A DNA stretch of 59,193 nt from Oligoflexia bacterium (GTDB lineage: Bacteria > Bdellovibrionota_B > Oligoflexia > Oligoflexales > JAGOVF01): positions 1 to 59,193 of the forward strand of contig JAUILP010000016.1 of NCBI GenBank assembly GCA_030432875.1, written 5' to 3'. The notes below the pieces were generated by a model that was not told the origin of the DNA, did not search any database, and worked only from the letters and a program-made list of their open reading frames with translations. Within the stretch, counting starts at the first letter, position 1, and each line of letters opens with the position of its first letter. Shown in pieces: positions 38,059-47,770 of the stretch. Made by a program: the position numbers and the translations under genes.

Positions 38059-38523
38059 ATGAAAAAAATGTTTCACTTTTCATCACTAAGTATCATGGCA
38101 GTACCTCCACTGGTCACGCACATAGGCTTTTTAGTGTTGGGATTTTTGGGTCACGAACTTTTGGTTCCTTCGCGTACCGTGAGTTGGACTCAAAAAATCA
38201 GTTCGGTTAAAAACAGCTTCATCCTTCCTTTGCCACAAACGGCTCAGTATTTGCCCACAAACACTAAAAATAAAACGCTTTATATCGCGAGTAAAAAAAA
38301 TGGTGAAAAAGAGAATTCTTGTTATGTCTTCAGCCAAGGCGTGCCTTATATAAAGTTACCTAGTAACGCTATATTTTTAATCCTTCCCCTAGCGTGGCTA
38401 AAATCATCGCCAAAAATCGCACATAAACTGCAAACAAAAGGTAACGAAGCCTGGTCACTTGTCCCGGTAAAACCACGAGAAGAATGCCCGCAGGAGCGCA
38501 ACCAGGTGATTTATGGAAGCTAA
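38059..38523 (+). CDS. Small membrane protein, secretin operon gene 3
   Basis: 154 residues. One hydrophobic segment lies near the N-terminus (about 10-35, HIGFLVLGFLGHELL), followed by a polar, basic C-terminal part with no recognisable motif. It starts 1 bp after gene 2, and its 3' end overlaps the secretin-like gene by 11 bp. The tight packing supports a functional link to the secretin-like protein. Confidence 0.5.
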   Translation: MKKMFHFSSLSIMAVPPLVTHIGFLVLGFLGHELLVPSRTVSWTQKISSVKNSFILPLPQTAQYLPTNTKNKTLYIASKKNGEKENSCYVFSQGVPYIKLPSNAIFLILPLAWLKSSPKIAHKLQTKGNEAWSLVPVKPREECPQERNQVIYGS

Positions 38524-39856
38524 ACTTCTGGGGATGAATCGCCTAAAAACATTCCCGCGAAAAATTATCATTTTTGCCTTTGGCAACTTCATTTTATTAA
38601 TAGGCTGTTTCCTCTGGGGGTGGGGGGCAGGGCAACAAAAAATGGCATTCGCCCAAGAAATCAAAACGCCGCCAACCGTATTTCTTGAACCAGGAGCATC
38701 GAAGATCATCACGATCAAAGAAACAGGCACGATAAAGGTTTCCCGGCGCGGCATCATTCACATGGAACCGGCAGGAGAAAACTCCTGGTTAGTCACAGCC
38801 ATTTCATCGGGTTTAGTAGCCATCAAAATTTTAGACCAAGGGAAAACGCATCTTGTTTTACTGATAAAAGTTGAGAAAAATAGGGAAGCCAAATTAAGAA
38901 CACTACCGAGACAATATTCTCGGGAAAGGTTGCCAGAAATAACCTCTGCCCCTCGGGAAATTAAGACGATAACAGAACTCCTTCAGCTATTTACTCAGTG
39001 TCAAAAATACACCTCGCGCTGTGGCCTTCAGGTAACCTTGTCTCAAAGCCTTCGGTTGACGTGGCGAGAATATTTGTCTAGGACCATCCCCAAGGATTTT
39101 ACCATTAAGCATTTTGGTGACTCCACTTTTATAACGGCTTACTGTCCGCCCTATACAGAAAAACAGCTGTTTGCGGAGATCGAGCTCATTCTCCCGGGAG
39201 CTATCAAAAGCAGCTTTATCACGGTCGCATGCCACGCTAGAGCACGGTTTAACTACTGGGCAAAAGGCAAATTCATCCTCCATGAAAAAAGCCACCAGGA
39301 AAAACAGGGCATAAATTTTTTTGGACAAAGCGAGAAATCTGAGATTTTATCTGAAAATGCCACGATAGCAGCGCATGTGCTTGATTACCGGCAGACTCTG
39401 TCTAAAGCTGAGGCAGTCACAGAACCCGCGATTATCGTTAGCTCGGGAAATGAAGCCTTTTTAGAAAGTGGCGGCGAACTGCTCCTCAGCGCTATTGATC
39501 CCCAGCAAAATGACAAAAAACTCAATGTTTGGAAAAATTACGGGGTCAGTATGACGTTAAAAGTCCTAGAAGTGAGCGAAGAAAAGCTCGAACTGTCTTA
39601 TAAAATTCAAATTAAAAATCCAGATTTTTCCAGTGGCAACCAAAATCTAACGGGCAGCGAAGTGAAAAACTCAATATTTGTTAAACTCGGTCAACCAATT
39701 TATTTGGGAGAGCTCAATTTTTCAACCCATCATCAGCTTAATACTCGTCAAAGCTTGCTTGCTGGCATCCCCATTATCGGCCCTATATTCAAGATGGACA
39801 GTGACAACTCTCTAAATATGAACCTTTCGGCTTGGCTGACCCTAGAAAAAATATAA
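38513..39856 (+). CDS. CpaC/RcpA-like secretin-family protein
   Basis: 447 residues. A hydrophobic signal segment (about 19-45) precedes a beta domain (FLEPGASKIITIKETGTIKVSR, about 56-110) that resembles the pilus-secretin N domain. The C-terminal third (about 290-447) resembles the secretin beta-barrel region: EAVTEPAIIVSSGNEAFLESGGELLL, YGVSMTLKVLEVSEEKLELS, then LLAGIPIIGPIF, which matches the secretin ending (GIPxLGxLF). The middle has no clear N1/KH repeats, and the protein is short for a secretin (usually 450-650+). Overlap with the preceding gene shows translational coupling. An alternative start is the ATG at 38534. No pilus ATPase or prepilin peptidase is nearby. Confidence 0.65.
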   Translation: MEAKLLGMNRLKTFPRKIIIFAFGNFILLIGCFLWGWGAGQQKMAFAQEIKTPPTVFLEPGASKIITIKETGTIKVSRRGIIHMEPAGENSWLVTAISSGLVAIKILDQGKTHLVLLIKVEKNREAKLRTLPRQYSRERLPEITSAPREIKTITELLQLFTQCQKYTSRCGLQVTLSQSLRLTWREYLSRTIPKDFTIKHFGDSTFITAYCPPYTEKQLFAEIELILPGAIKSSFITVACHARARFNYWAKGKFILHEKSHQEKQGINFFGQSEKSEILSENATIAAHVLDYRQTLSKAEAVTEPAIIVSSGNEAFLESGGELLLSAIDPQQNDKKLNVWKNYGVSMTLKVLEVSEEKLELSYKIQIKNPDFSSGNQNLTGSEVKNSIFVKLGQPIYLGELNFSTHHQLNTRQSLLAGIPIIGPIFKMDSDNSLNMNLSAWLTLEKI

Positions 39857-39956
39857 CTTCTCAACCCACAAAATGGCAATGCCAGATTTACACCCCAACA
39901 TTTTTCATGCTACCCTATGGTTTTACCCCATTTTTAATATTGATAACTGATATCCC

Positions 39957-40940
39957 ATGGCTCAAAAACATCAGATTTATTTTCCGCATTTAGATTTTAC
40001 CTGGATTGATATCGTAGACCCAGGAAAAGACGAAATCCTCAATCTTGCAAGAGATTTTGATTGGCATGAGACGACGACCGAGGACTGCTTAGAGCCTGAG
40101 CATCTTCCCAAATATGAAATTATTGCGCAGACACACTTTTTGATTGTGCGTTTTGCTGACGAAAAAGCGCCTAACAACGCAGATACTTTGTTTGAACTGA
40201 CGCGGAAAGTCGCGATTTTTTTTACAGAACGCCATCTCATTACGGTCCATCGCAGTGATCTTAGCTCTATAGAATCGCTACGCCGCGATTTTCAGGACGA
40301 ACACAATATTACTGAAATGGAAGATCCCAAACTTTTTTTGCTCAGATTTTTAACCACCCTGTACGAGTCCTTTGATAAGGCAATTGAAAAATCCCTTGAT
40401 CAACTCGACGTTTATGAAGCAAAAATATTTGGCACTGAAGGATCCTCAAATTTTTCTTTGCAGCATATTTATCACCTAAAGAGGGTGAGCTCAGTTTATC
40501 GTCGGGTGATTAAATTAGGCCTTGAAAGCACCTCAAAACTTATTTCCGATCTAAATTACAAAAGCCAACCAGAAAGCCAGGATCTTAAAGACATACTCGC
40601 AAAACTTGGGTTTTATGCCGACGAACTTTTGGAAAGCACCACAAGCCTGGTTTCACTCTGTCTTTCTATGGAAAGCCAAAAAATCAATGAAGCTTCGCAA
40701 AAAACAAACGACGTAATGCGACTCCTGACGGTATTTTCAGTTTTTTTTCTCCCCCTAAATTTTTTAGCCAGTATTTATGGCATGAATTTCGAGTATATGC
40801 CTGAGCTACGCTGGCATTATGGGTATCCTATGATTCTGGTGGCTATGTTTTTTATCGCTTCGTCCATACTTTTGGGGATGCGTTATAAAGGCTGGTTGAC
40901 TGGCCTGCGCCGCGCTAAAGATCATAAACCAAAAGAATAA
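39957..40940 (+). CDS. corA: CorA-family magnesium/divalent cation transporter
   Basis: 327 residues. A large N-terminal cytoplasmic domain and a long helix (about 130-250) lead to two C-terminal transmembrane segments. The signature after the first span is YGMNFEYMPELRWHYGYP, including the invariant GMN selectivity motif and the conserved MPEL-W-GYP loop. The C-terminus is basic, as in CorA. It is preceded by a 100-bp gap after the secretin-like gene and is probably monocistronic. CorA pentamers carry Mg2+ (also Co2+ or Ni2+) into the cell. Confidence 0.93.
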   Translation: MAQKHQIYFPHLDFTWIDIVDPGKDEILNLARDFDWHETTTEDCLEPEHLPKYEIIAQTHFLIVRFADEKAPNNADTLFELTRKVAIFFTERHLITVHRSDLSSIESLRRDFQDEHNITEMEDPKLFLLRFLTTLYESFDKAIEKSLDQLDVYEAKIFGTEGSSNFSLQHIYHLKRVSSVYRRVIKLGLESTSKLISDLNYKSQPESQDLKDILAKLGFYADELLESTTSLVSLCLSMESQKINEASQKTNDVMRLLTVFSVFFLPLNFLASIYGMNFEYMPELRWHYGYPMILVAMFFIASSILLGMRYKGWLTGLRRAKDHKPKE

Positions 40941-40998
40941 TGTGTTTAAAAAATTTGACCTTGGTTTTGAAAAAAATATCTAGAGATATAGTGGGTTT

Positions 40999-41808
40999 TT
41001 AATTTTGAATACCCAAACTGACTTCATAGCCACTCGCGCGCCGTATATTAAAAACACCATGTTCAAAAATTAGGTACTGTCCTTTTATGCCGAGCAGGTT
41101 CCCTGAAATAAATGCATTTTTTTCAGGGGTGAGACTTAACAGCTTGGGAGGAACGTGCTCTAAGGGATAATGAAAAGTAAACGCGGGCTCACCGCAGTCT
41201 TCAATAGAAAATTTATCTTTGAGAATATCTTTTATTTTTAAAACACGTTCTAAAAATTCAGTGTGATCATAAGTGCTAATTTTAAGCATTTTCTGCCAGC
41301 TTGTTTTATCTCTAAAAAAACCTGCTAAATGCGCCTCAACTAAGCCAACCTGAAGCCGATTTTCAAATCGTCCTAAGGGTATAGCAACAAGAGCCCCTTG
41401 GTCTATCCAGCGATTAATTCTCTGATAGGACCGAGTAATGCCAACTTTTAAATCTGAGGTAAAGGAAGCATATAACGTGTGATCAATAAAACAGTGTTCT
41501 TTACCCCAGTGTTCATCCCGACAGGTACCCGCAGAAAAATGGCATTTTTCGGGTTTGACTTGACAGATATCATTTTGAGGTAAGTTAATAAAACAAGGAT
41601 AGCAGTATCCCTGATTGAAACTTTTTTTTATTTTTCGCCCACACCCAGAGCAAAAGATATTGCCGGTAAAGCTAAAAGAAATAATTTTTTGGATCAAATG
41701 GTTGAGACACAAACTGCCACCATCGCCAAGGTCCAGTTCATAAATAACGCGTGGCGAATCTTCTTGCCGAAAGCTTTTCAATTTTTTTAAGCAAAAATTT
41801 TGGGACAT
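40999..41808 (-). CDS. DUF2797 family protein
   Basis: 269 residues. The central zinc-ribbon-like part has FCSGCGRK (CxxC), YCYPC (CxxC) and further Cys (DICQVKPEKC, GTCRDEHWG). It is followed by a GIY-YIG-like segment DLKVGITRSYQRINRWIDQGA and VGLVEAHLA. This Cys cluster plus LKVGITR is what I recall of DUF2797, whose function is unknown. The gene lies 11 bp downstream of the M3 peptidase gene on the same strand, probably co-transcribed. Confidence 0.75.
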   Translation of the reverse strand: MSQNFCLKKLKSFRQEDSPRVIYELDLGDGGSLCLNHLIQKIISFSFTGNIFCSGCGRKIKKSFNQGYCYPCFINLPQNDICQVKPEKCHFSAGTCRDEHWGKEHCFIDHTLYASFTSDLKVGITRSYQRINRWIDQGALVAIPLGRFENRLQVGLVEAHLAGFFRDKTSWQKMLKISTYDHTEFLERVLKIKDILKDKFSIEDCGEPAFTFHYPLEHVPPKLLSLTPEKNAFISGNLLGIKGQYLIFEHGVFNIRRASGYEVSLGIQN

Positions 41809-41819
41809 TACAAACCCGC

Positions 41820-43907
41820 TTACACAACAAGCCCGTTATCTTCGAGTAGTGGGTTGACTGAAGGCTCCCTACCTCTAAAAAGTTTAAAGACCTCAAGAGG
41901 GTGTGTCCCCCCTCCTAAAGATAAAAAAGTATCATAGAATTTTTTGCCGATTTCCTTAAGCATATCTTTTTTATCTAAGCCAACTTCTTTGAAGGCATAA
42001 AACACATCCGTGCTAAGGACTTCCGCCCATAAATAGCTATAATAGCCCGCGCAGTAACCTCCCGCAAAAATATGAGAAAAGCTACAAATTCGGCGGTCAT
42101 AAGGATTTAAGGGGAGGACAGAAATCCGTTTTTCAATATTTTTGACGAGATCAAATATCGCCTCAGCGGATTCTTTTTCGGGATCAAAATCTTCATGGAG
42201 CGCAAGATCACTCAAACCAAAACTGAGCTGCCGGGTGTACTGAAATCCCTTGTTAAAGTTTTTGGCCGCCAATATTTGGGCTATAAGAGTGTCCGGAAGT
42301 GGTTCCTTGGTCTCGTAGTGGCAGGACATGCTCTTTAAAATTTGTGGGTCGGAAAGGAAATTTTCCATAAACTGACTACACACCTCTACCGCATCCCATT
42401 CGACGCCATTAATACCGGACATACTAAAGTAACCTACCTTAGTTAACATATGCTGAAGTGCGTGACCAAATTCATGAAATAAGGTTTCCACTTCCCGGTA
42501 GGTAAGTAACGCTGGGATCTTTCCATGGGGTGCCGCGCTATTGCAGACAATTATCGCGACGGGATGAATATAGGTGTCATTTTCTTTGTGGCCGGTAAGC
42601 GTTGAATTCATCCATGCGCCGGAACGCTTGGTCGCGGGTCGCGCAAAGGGATCAACGAAAAATGAAGCTAACTGTTTATTTTGACTATCCATGATTTTAA
42701 AATAGCGAACATCTTGGTGCCATTTGGAAAAGCCTGATTTTTCTTCTGTGATTTTTATATCAAAAAGCGTGTGACACAAATCAAAAAGGCCTTTTATGGT
42801 ATGGTCAAGAGGAAAGTAATCTTTCAGTGCTTCTTCATTGTAGGAAAAAAATTTTTCTTTATAGCGCTCAACCCAATAGCTATAATCCCAAGGCATGAGT
42901 GCTCCCTCAAAGCCCTGCTCCTGAGCAAAAGCAGTGATTTTAGCTAGGTCTTTTTTAGCATGTTCTTTCGCTGGTTTTAGGACCTTTTCCATCAACTCTT
43001 TTATGCGTTCAGTTGTTCCTGCCATTTTAGTTGCAAGACTCAATTCGGCAAAATTTTTCTTACCCAAAAGTCGTGCTTCCTTTTGCCTTAGGAGCAAGAT
43101 CCGGTGCATGATTTGAGTATTATCGGTCTCACCAAAAGACGCTTTTTGTACAAATCCCTTATTCAGCTGTTCTCTAATAGAGCGGTCTTTTGCTGATGTC
43201 ATGAAAGCATTAAAGAGATTGGGATCTAAACTCAGGAGCCATGGCCCACCTTCAGCTGTTGCTTTATCTGTCTGATGCTTTTCGTTGTAGAGCTGTGCCA
43301 TGTAACTCAGGTCTCGCTCAGCTAGACCGTCTACTTGTTCTTTTTTATCGAGGGTCAGAGTAAACGCTTTAGACGCATCCAAAACGTTATTAGAGAACTT
43401 ATTTCTAAGGTCTGAAAGTTCTTTAACGATATTCAAAAATTCTTCTTTGTCTTTTGCAGCTAAATCGATGCCTGATAGCTCCATATTTAGAAGAAGTTTT
43501 TGAAGCATACGTTTTTCCATGGGGGATAGCTTAGCCCATTCTGCGCCTTTTTTGATATTTTGGGCGTGTTTAAACACCGCAACGTTTTGATCGAGTTCAA
43601 GTTGAAATTCTACGAGGTATTTTTGCGCTTCATGATGCGCTTCCCGGATCTCTACCGAATCGCAAACAGCGTGCAAATGCCCTACCGGCCCCCAAAAACG
43701 TTCCACTAGTGCTTCAATTTGATGCAAGGACCCAAAAAGTTCCGCAAATGATACGGTGGATTTTTGGCTAAGGCTATTTAGCATTTCTCGGCATAAGCGA
43801 ATCCCCTCTTTGACGCCGGGGACGATTTGCTCAGGCATAATGGAACCGTAGTCTGGTAGGCCAGAATTTTGCAACAACGGGTTATCAATAGTTTTTTCAG
43901 TCATCAA
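41820..43907 (-). CDS. M3-family oligopeptidase (oligopeptidase A / PrlC type)
   Basis: 695 residues, the usual length for oligopeptidase A. The zinc motif LFHEFGHALQHML has His478, Glu479 and His482 (HExxH), with the downstream Glu ligand in the GVEWDAVEVCSQFMENF segment. The C-terminal HIFAGGYCAGYYSYLWAEVL segment with substrate-binding Tyr residues is typical of the M3A family. These cytoplasmic enzymes degrade short peptides, including cleaved signal peptides. It is the first gene of a two-gene minus-strand unit with the DUF2797 gene, divergent from fadD. Confidence 0.92.
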   Translation of the reverse strand: MMTEKTIDNPLLQNSGLPDYGSIMPEQIVPGVKEGIRLCREMLNSLSQKSTVSFAELFGSLHQIEALVERFWGPVGHLHAVCDSVEIREAHHEAQKYLVEFQLELDQNVAVFKHAQNIKKGAEWAKLSPMEKRMLQKLLLNMELSGIDLAAKDKEEFLNIVKELSDLRNKFSNNVLDASKAFTLTLDKKEQVDGLAERDLSYMAQLYNEKHQTDKATAEGGPWLLSLDPNLFNAFMTSAKDRSIREQLNKGFVQKASFGETDNTQIMHRILLLRQKEARLLGKKNFAELSLATKMAGTTERIKELMEKVLKPAKEHAKKDLAKITAFAQEQGFEGALMPWDYSYWVERYKEKFFSYNEEALKDYFPLDHTIKGLFDLCHTLFDIKITEEKSGFSKWHQDVRYFKIMDSQNKQLASFFVDPFARPATKRSGAWMNSTLTGHKENDTYIHPVAIIVCNSAAPHGKIPALLTYREVETLFHEFGHALQHMLTKVGYFSMSGINGVEWDAVEVCSQFMENFLSDPQILKSMSCHYETKEPLPDTLIAQILAAKNFNKGFQYTRQLSFGLSDLALHEDFDPEKESAEAIFDLVKNIEKRISVLPLNPYDRRICSFSHIFAGGYCAGYYSYLWAEVLSTDVFYAFKEVGLDKKDMLKEIGKKFYDTFLSLGGGTHPLEVFKLFRGREPSVNPLLEDNGLVV

Positions 43908-44197
43908 TACGTGTCCTCTACATGAATTTTGCGGGTAGCGAAAAGGTAAAAAAATTTATAAGTCCTCATTTTGCTTGGATCCCAGGGGATTTACAATAAT
44001 AATCTGGAAATAAAAGCTATAAAAAAACGGCACTTGTTTAATTTCTGTTTTTTTTTTAACCTAATGCGTAAACTTTATTCAAGCTTTTCCTGATTTCAGA
44101 CTTATTGGCAACGTGTTCTCAGAAAAGCAAAAAGCTGATTTTTTTAATAAAAATACCTTAACCTATCACATTGATTGCCTATAACGGGAGCCTGTAC

Positions 44198-45874
44198 ATG
44201 ACAAAACCTTGGATTAGCCATTATGAAAAAGGGGTAAAAGCAACCATCGACGAAACGGAGTATTCTTCGATATCACAGTTGATTGAGGAAAGTTTGCTCA
44301 AATTCCGCGATCGTGACGCCTATACCTGCATGGGTGCTCGCATGACTTTTGCTGAACTTGATCAAAGATCTCGATCCTTCGCGGCATACTTGCAAAATGA
44401 CTTAGGCCTTAAAAAAGGGGACGTGCTGGCTATCATGTTGCCTAACGTATTACAGTACCCCATATGTTTTTTTGGAGCACTGAGAGCGGGCATCACCATT
44501 GCAAATGTCAACCCCCTTTATACCGCACGAGAGTTAGAGCACCAACTAAAGGATAGTGGAGCTAAGGCGATAGTCATTCTCGCTAACTTTGCTTCGGTCC
44601 TGGAAAAAGTGGTATCTAGGACACCGATTAAAAAAGTCATTTTAACAGAACTTGGTGATTTGCTTGGAGGCGCGAAAGGGATAATCGTAAATTTTGTAGT
44701 TAAACACGTGAAAAAAATGGTTCCTCCCTTCAAATTGGAAGGTGCCATCTCCTTAAATGCCGTCCTTAAAACAAACCCCAGCAAGCTTCTCCCTGTAAAA
44801 ATAGCTCGTGATGACATTGCTTTTTTACAGTATACCGGGGGCACTACGGGGGTTTCAAAAGGGGCAATGCTCACAAATGGCAATATTATTGCTAATATGC
44901 TACAAGCAGAGGCATGGCTTATCAATAAGCTTAATCCTAACGAGCAGCAAATCGTGATCACGCCGCTCCCCTTGTATCATATCTTTTCCATGATGGCGAA
45001 CTGTCTGCTTTTTACCAAGCGCGGCGGCCTCAATGTCCTTATTACCAATCCCAAGGATATTCCTGGATTTATTAAGGAACTTAAAAAATGGTCTTTTGAT
45101 GTCATCACAGGGGTAAATACCTTGTTTAATGCTTTGCTCAATCACCCAGATTTTGCCTCCCTTGATTTTAGCCGCCTCAAAATCGCCCTCGGTGGTGGTA
45201 TGGCGGTGCAAAGACCCGTTGCTGAGCGTTGGAAACAGGTGACTGGGGTTCCTTTGATAGAGGCGTATGGCCTCACCGAAGCGTCGCCAGCCGTGTGCAT
45301 AAATCCCATGAATATCGAAAACTTTAATGGCTTTATCGGAGTTCCACTTCCTTCAACCGATGTAAAAATTGTTAATGAAGAGGGACAGGAGCAACCTTTG
45401 GGCGAGGCCGGAGAGCTTTGGGCAAAGGGACCGCAAGTGATGACGGGTTACTTTAACAAACCAGAAGAAACCGCAAAAACCATGACCCCAGATGGCTGGT
45501 TGCGCACGGGTGACATAGCCACCATTAATAAAGACGGATTTGTGCAAATAGTCGACCGCAAAAAAGACATGATCATCGTGTCTGGCTTCAATGTTTACCC
45601 CAACGAAATAGAAGAAGTCATCGTCAGTTATCCAGGCGTTTTAGAAGCTGCTGCGGTGGGTATTCCCAGTGAAAAATCTGGCGAAGAAGTAAAGGTTTTT
45701 GTCGTTAAAAAAGATCAAAAAATCACTGCAGACGAGATCATCACCCATTGCCGCGCTAATTTAACGGGTTACAAAATCCCTCGGCATATAGAGTTTCGGA
45801 CAGAACTGCCCAAAACCAATGTCGGTAAAATCCTTCGCAGAGCTTTGCGGGATGATGTAGGGGCGTCTGCTTAA
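44198..45874 (+). CDS. fadD: Long-chain-fatty-acid--CoA ligase FadD
   Basis: 558 residues (E. coli FadD 561). The first AMP-binding motif is YTGGTTGVSKGAMLTN. The second is LIEAYGLTEASPAVCINP, followed by DGWLRTGDIATINKDGFVQIVDRKKDMIIVSGFNVYPNEIEE, the FACS signature. The C-terminal catalytic Lys lies in LPKTNVGKILRRAL. I place the start at the ATG at 44198 with CGGGAG 7 nt upstream; the frame also allows TTG at 44171. It activates fatty acids for beta-oxidation or phospholipid use. Confidence 0.95.
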   Translation: MTKPWISHYEKGVKATIDETEYSSISQLIEESLLKFRDRDAYTCMGARMTFAELDQRSRSFAAYLQNDLGLKKGDVLAIMLPNVLQYPICFFGALRAGITIANVNPLYTARELEHQLKDSGAKAIVILANFASVLEKVVSRTPIKKVILTELGDLLGGAKGIIVNFVVKHVKKMVPPFKLEGAISLNAVLKTNPSKLLPVKIARDDIAFLQYTGGTTGVSKGAMLTNGNIIANMLQAEAWLINKLNPNEQQIVITPLPLYHIFSMMANCLLFTKRGGLNVLITNPKDIPGFIKELKKWSFDVITGVNTLFNALLNHPDFASLDFSRLKIALGGGMAVQRPVAERWKQVTGVPLIEAYGLTEASPAVCINPMNIENFNGFIGVPLPSTDVKIVNEEGQEQPLGEAGELWAKGPQVMTGYFNKPEETAKTMTPDGWLRTGDIATINKDGFVQIVDRKKDMIIVSGFNVYPNEIEEVIVSYPGVLEAAAVGIPSEKSGEEVKVFVVKKDQKITADEIITHCRANLTGYKIPRHIEFRTELPKTNVGKILRRALRDDVGASA

Positions 45875-45956
45875 AAATTAGGCAAATTAACGCTAGACAA
45901 AGGCTGGACTTATTTTAGGTGTGTAAGAATAATTTTTATTTAATTGGAAAAGCCTT

Positions 45957-46556
45957 ATTAAATCTTCTGCTCCCAAAATTTCTTCCGGCCTTTGTCGTGG
46001 CATGACCCTTAAAATTTTGCCTGGAGATCAAGTGCGCCCATCAAAAATCAAGGTGCGCCAGGCAATTCTTAATATGGTTCAGGGTCATTTAGAAGGGGCT
46101 ACTGTTTGGGATCTTTGTGCTGGGACGGGAGCTCTTGGGATAGAAGCTCTATCGCGGGGTGCCGAAAAATGTGTGTTTGTGGAAAATTCCTTGAAAGTCG
46201 CCTCTTTTCTCAAAGAAAACTGTGCCGAGCTGGAAAGACGTTTTCTCGCGCAAAACTTAAGTGCCCCCGAAACATTGGTTATCGTCAATGACGTCACTCA
46301 CCTCGATTTTGCAAGCATACTACCCATACCGGACCTAATATTTATGGACCCGCCCTATGCTGAGGTGGAAAAATTAACAGAACACGTACTAAAAAAGCTC
46401 GATCATGAAAAATGCAAAAATGTGATCATTTGTTTAGAAAGCAGCGCAAAAACCATGCTAGCTCAAATAAATGACCTCTGTACTCCTCATGGCTGGCAGG
46501 TTAAAAAAGAAAAAACATATGGTGAATCAAAGGTTTTTACCATCTCCACCCTTTAA
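45957..46556 (+). CDS. rsmD: 16S rRNA (guanine966-N2)-methyltransferase RsmD, apparent ATT start
   Basis: Methylates G966 of 16S rRNA. SAM-binding VWDLCAGTGALGIEALSRGA and catalytic motif FMDPPY are clear. The first ATG (46002) would start at MTLKILPGDQVRPS. But the in-frame codons upstream read PKISSGLCRG directly before it, which aligns with the conserved RsmD N-terminus (E. coli IRIIGGQWRGRKL). Between the in-frame stop at 45930 and 46002 there is no ATG, GTG or TTG. The best candidate is ATT at 45957 with GGA about 8 nt upstream. The end is firm and the start is inferred. coaD follows 18 bp later, as in many genomes. Confidence 0.82.
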   Translation: MKSSAPKISSGLCRGMTLKILPGDQVRPSKIKVRQAILNMVQGHLEGATVWDLCAGTGALGIEALSRGAEKCVFVENSLKVASFLKENCAELERRFLAQNLSAPETLVIVNDVTHLDFASILPIPDLIFMDPPYAEVEKLTEHVLKKLDHEKCKNVIICLESSAKTMLAQINDLCTPHGWQVKKEKTYGESKVFTISTL

Positions 46557-46574
46557 ACATCAGCGGAGTCCACA

Positions 46575-47072
46575 ATGGGAAGTCCCCAAAAAATATGCGC
46601 CTTATATCCCGGTAGCTTTGATCCCTTTACTCTAGGGCATCTTGATATCGTGACCCGTGCGAGCAAAATATTTGATCAGGTAATTATTGGCATAGGGGCT
46701 TCGGGTGTTAAAAAACCCTTTTTTAATGTAGATGAACGAATTGCCATGGCTCAACTCGCAACCCAGAACCTCAGCAACATTGAGGTACATGCTTTTAAAA
46801 GCCTGGCCGTTGAGTTTGCGCGCAAAGTTAAAGCGCAGGTGATACTCAGAGGTATTCGCAGCGAATTAGACTATCAGTACGAAATGCAGTTAACTTTTAT
46901 CAACAAAAAATTGGCCCCGGAAATTGATATTATGTTTTTACCCACTAAGCAGGAGCTGTGTGAAATTTCTTCAACATATATCAAAGAGATTGCCTCTTAT
47001 GGTGGAGATTTGACTGGGTTTTTGCCGCAGGTACTTATACCCCAGATTACGCAGAGGTTTTTGGAGGATTAA
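46575..47072 (+). CDS. coaD: Phosphopantetheine adenylyltransferase CoaD
   Basis: 165 residues, the standard size. It catalyses the fourth step of CoA synthesis: 4'-phosphopantetheine plus ATP to dephospho-CoA. The motifs are ALYPGSFDPFTLGH (nucleotidyltransferase T/HxGH motif, about 10-23), LRGIRSELDYQYEMQL (about 92-107) and the ISST-x-IKE motif (EISSTYIKE). It lies just downstream of rsmD, the usual rsmD-coaD pair. Confidence 0.96.
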   Translation: MGSPQKICALYPGSFDPFTLGHLDIVTRASKIFDQVIIGIGASGVKKPFFNVDERIAMAQLATQNLSNIEVHAFKSLAVEFARKVKAQVILRGIRSELDYQYEMQLTFINKKLAPEIDIMFLPTKQELCEISSTYIKEIASYGGDLTGFLPQVLIPQITQRFLED

Positions 47073-47127
47073 TCTGCGCTTTTTTTATTTTTGGCAATAT
47101 ATTTAGGACATAACATAAGAGGGTGAG

Positions 47128-47622
47128 ATGAAAGTTCTCCTAATGCGTCATGGGATAGCTGCCCAAATAAACGAATTACCAGCGGGATCACGATCTGACG
47201 ATCTACGTCCCCTTACCCAAACCGGGAAAGAACGCGTAACCCAATGCGCCGCATTTTATCAAAAAGCATTTCCTGAGGCTGCCGTGATATTACATAGTCC
47301 GTTGCTGCGAGCTATCCAAACGGCAGAATTGGTCGCGGCAAAATTTCCGTACATTGAGCGTTTAGAATCCACATTTTTAAGGCCCAGCACCCATCCTGAA
47401 GATTTTTTACCCATTGCAAGCTCCCTAAGGCTACCAGATAATTTCATCATAGTTTCTCATGAGCCTTTTCTTTCAAATCTCGCCGCATTTTGGACGACGG
47501 GCCTCAATGACTCATTCACTATCTTCAAAGAATCGGGAGCCCTGCTGCTTGAAGCTCAGGAATTCGAGCCGCGTAGGGCCATGATTTCCTGGATGATGGC
47601 TCCAGATTTAATAACAGTTTAG
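47128..47622 (+). CDS. sixA: SixA-like phosphohistidine phosphatase
   Basis: 164 residues with the histidine phosphatase fold: LLMRHGIAA at residues 4-12 (catalytic His of RHG), LHSPLLRAIQTAELVA, and FIIVSHEPFLSNL with the second catalytic His. SixA proteins remove phosphate from Hpt domains or from the PTS-Ntr system; the size and single-domain form fit SixA better than other family branches. GAGGGTGAG precedes the ATG. It lies 55 bp after coaD. Confidence 0.85.
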   Translation: MKVLLMRHGIAAQINELPAGSRSDDLRPLTQTGKERVTQCAAFYQKAFPEAAVILHSPLLRAIQTAELVAAKFPYIERLESTFLRPSTHPEDFLPIASSLRLPDNFIIVSHEPFLSNLAAFWTTGLNDSFTIFKESGALLLEAQEFEPRRAMISWMMAPDLITV

Positions 47623-47770
47623 GGCATAAAGTTTAGCCGTATCAAGCCTTAGGACTAAAAAACCAAGAATTTTCTTGAAGCAACTTTTTTATGAGCCACC
47701 AATGTCCTTAGCAAAAAACCAGAAGCATCTGCTATCACTATGCGCTCACATTAACCTACTATCGGAATAC

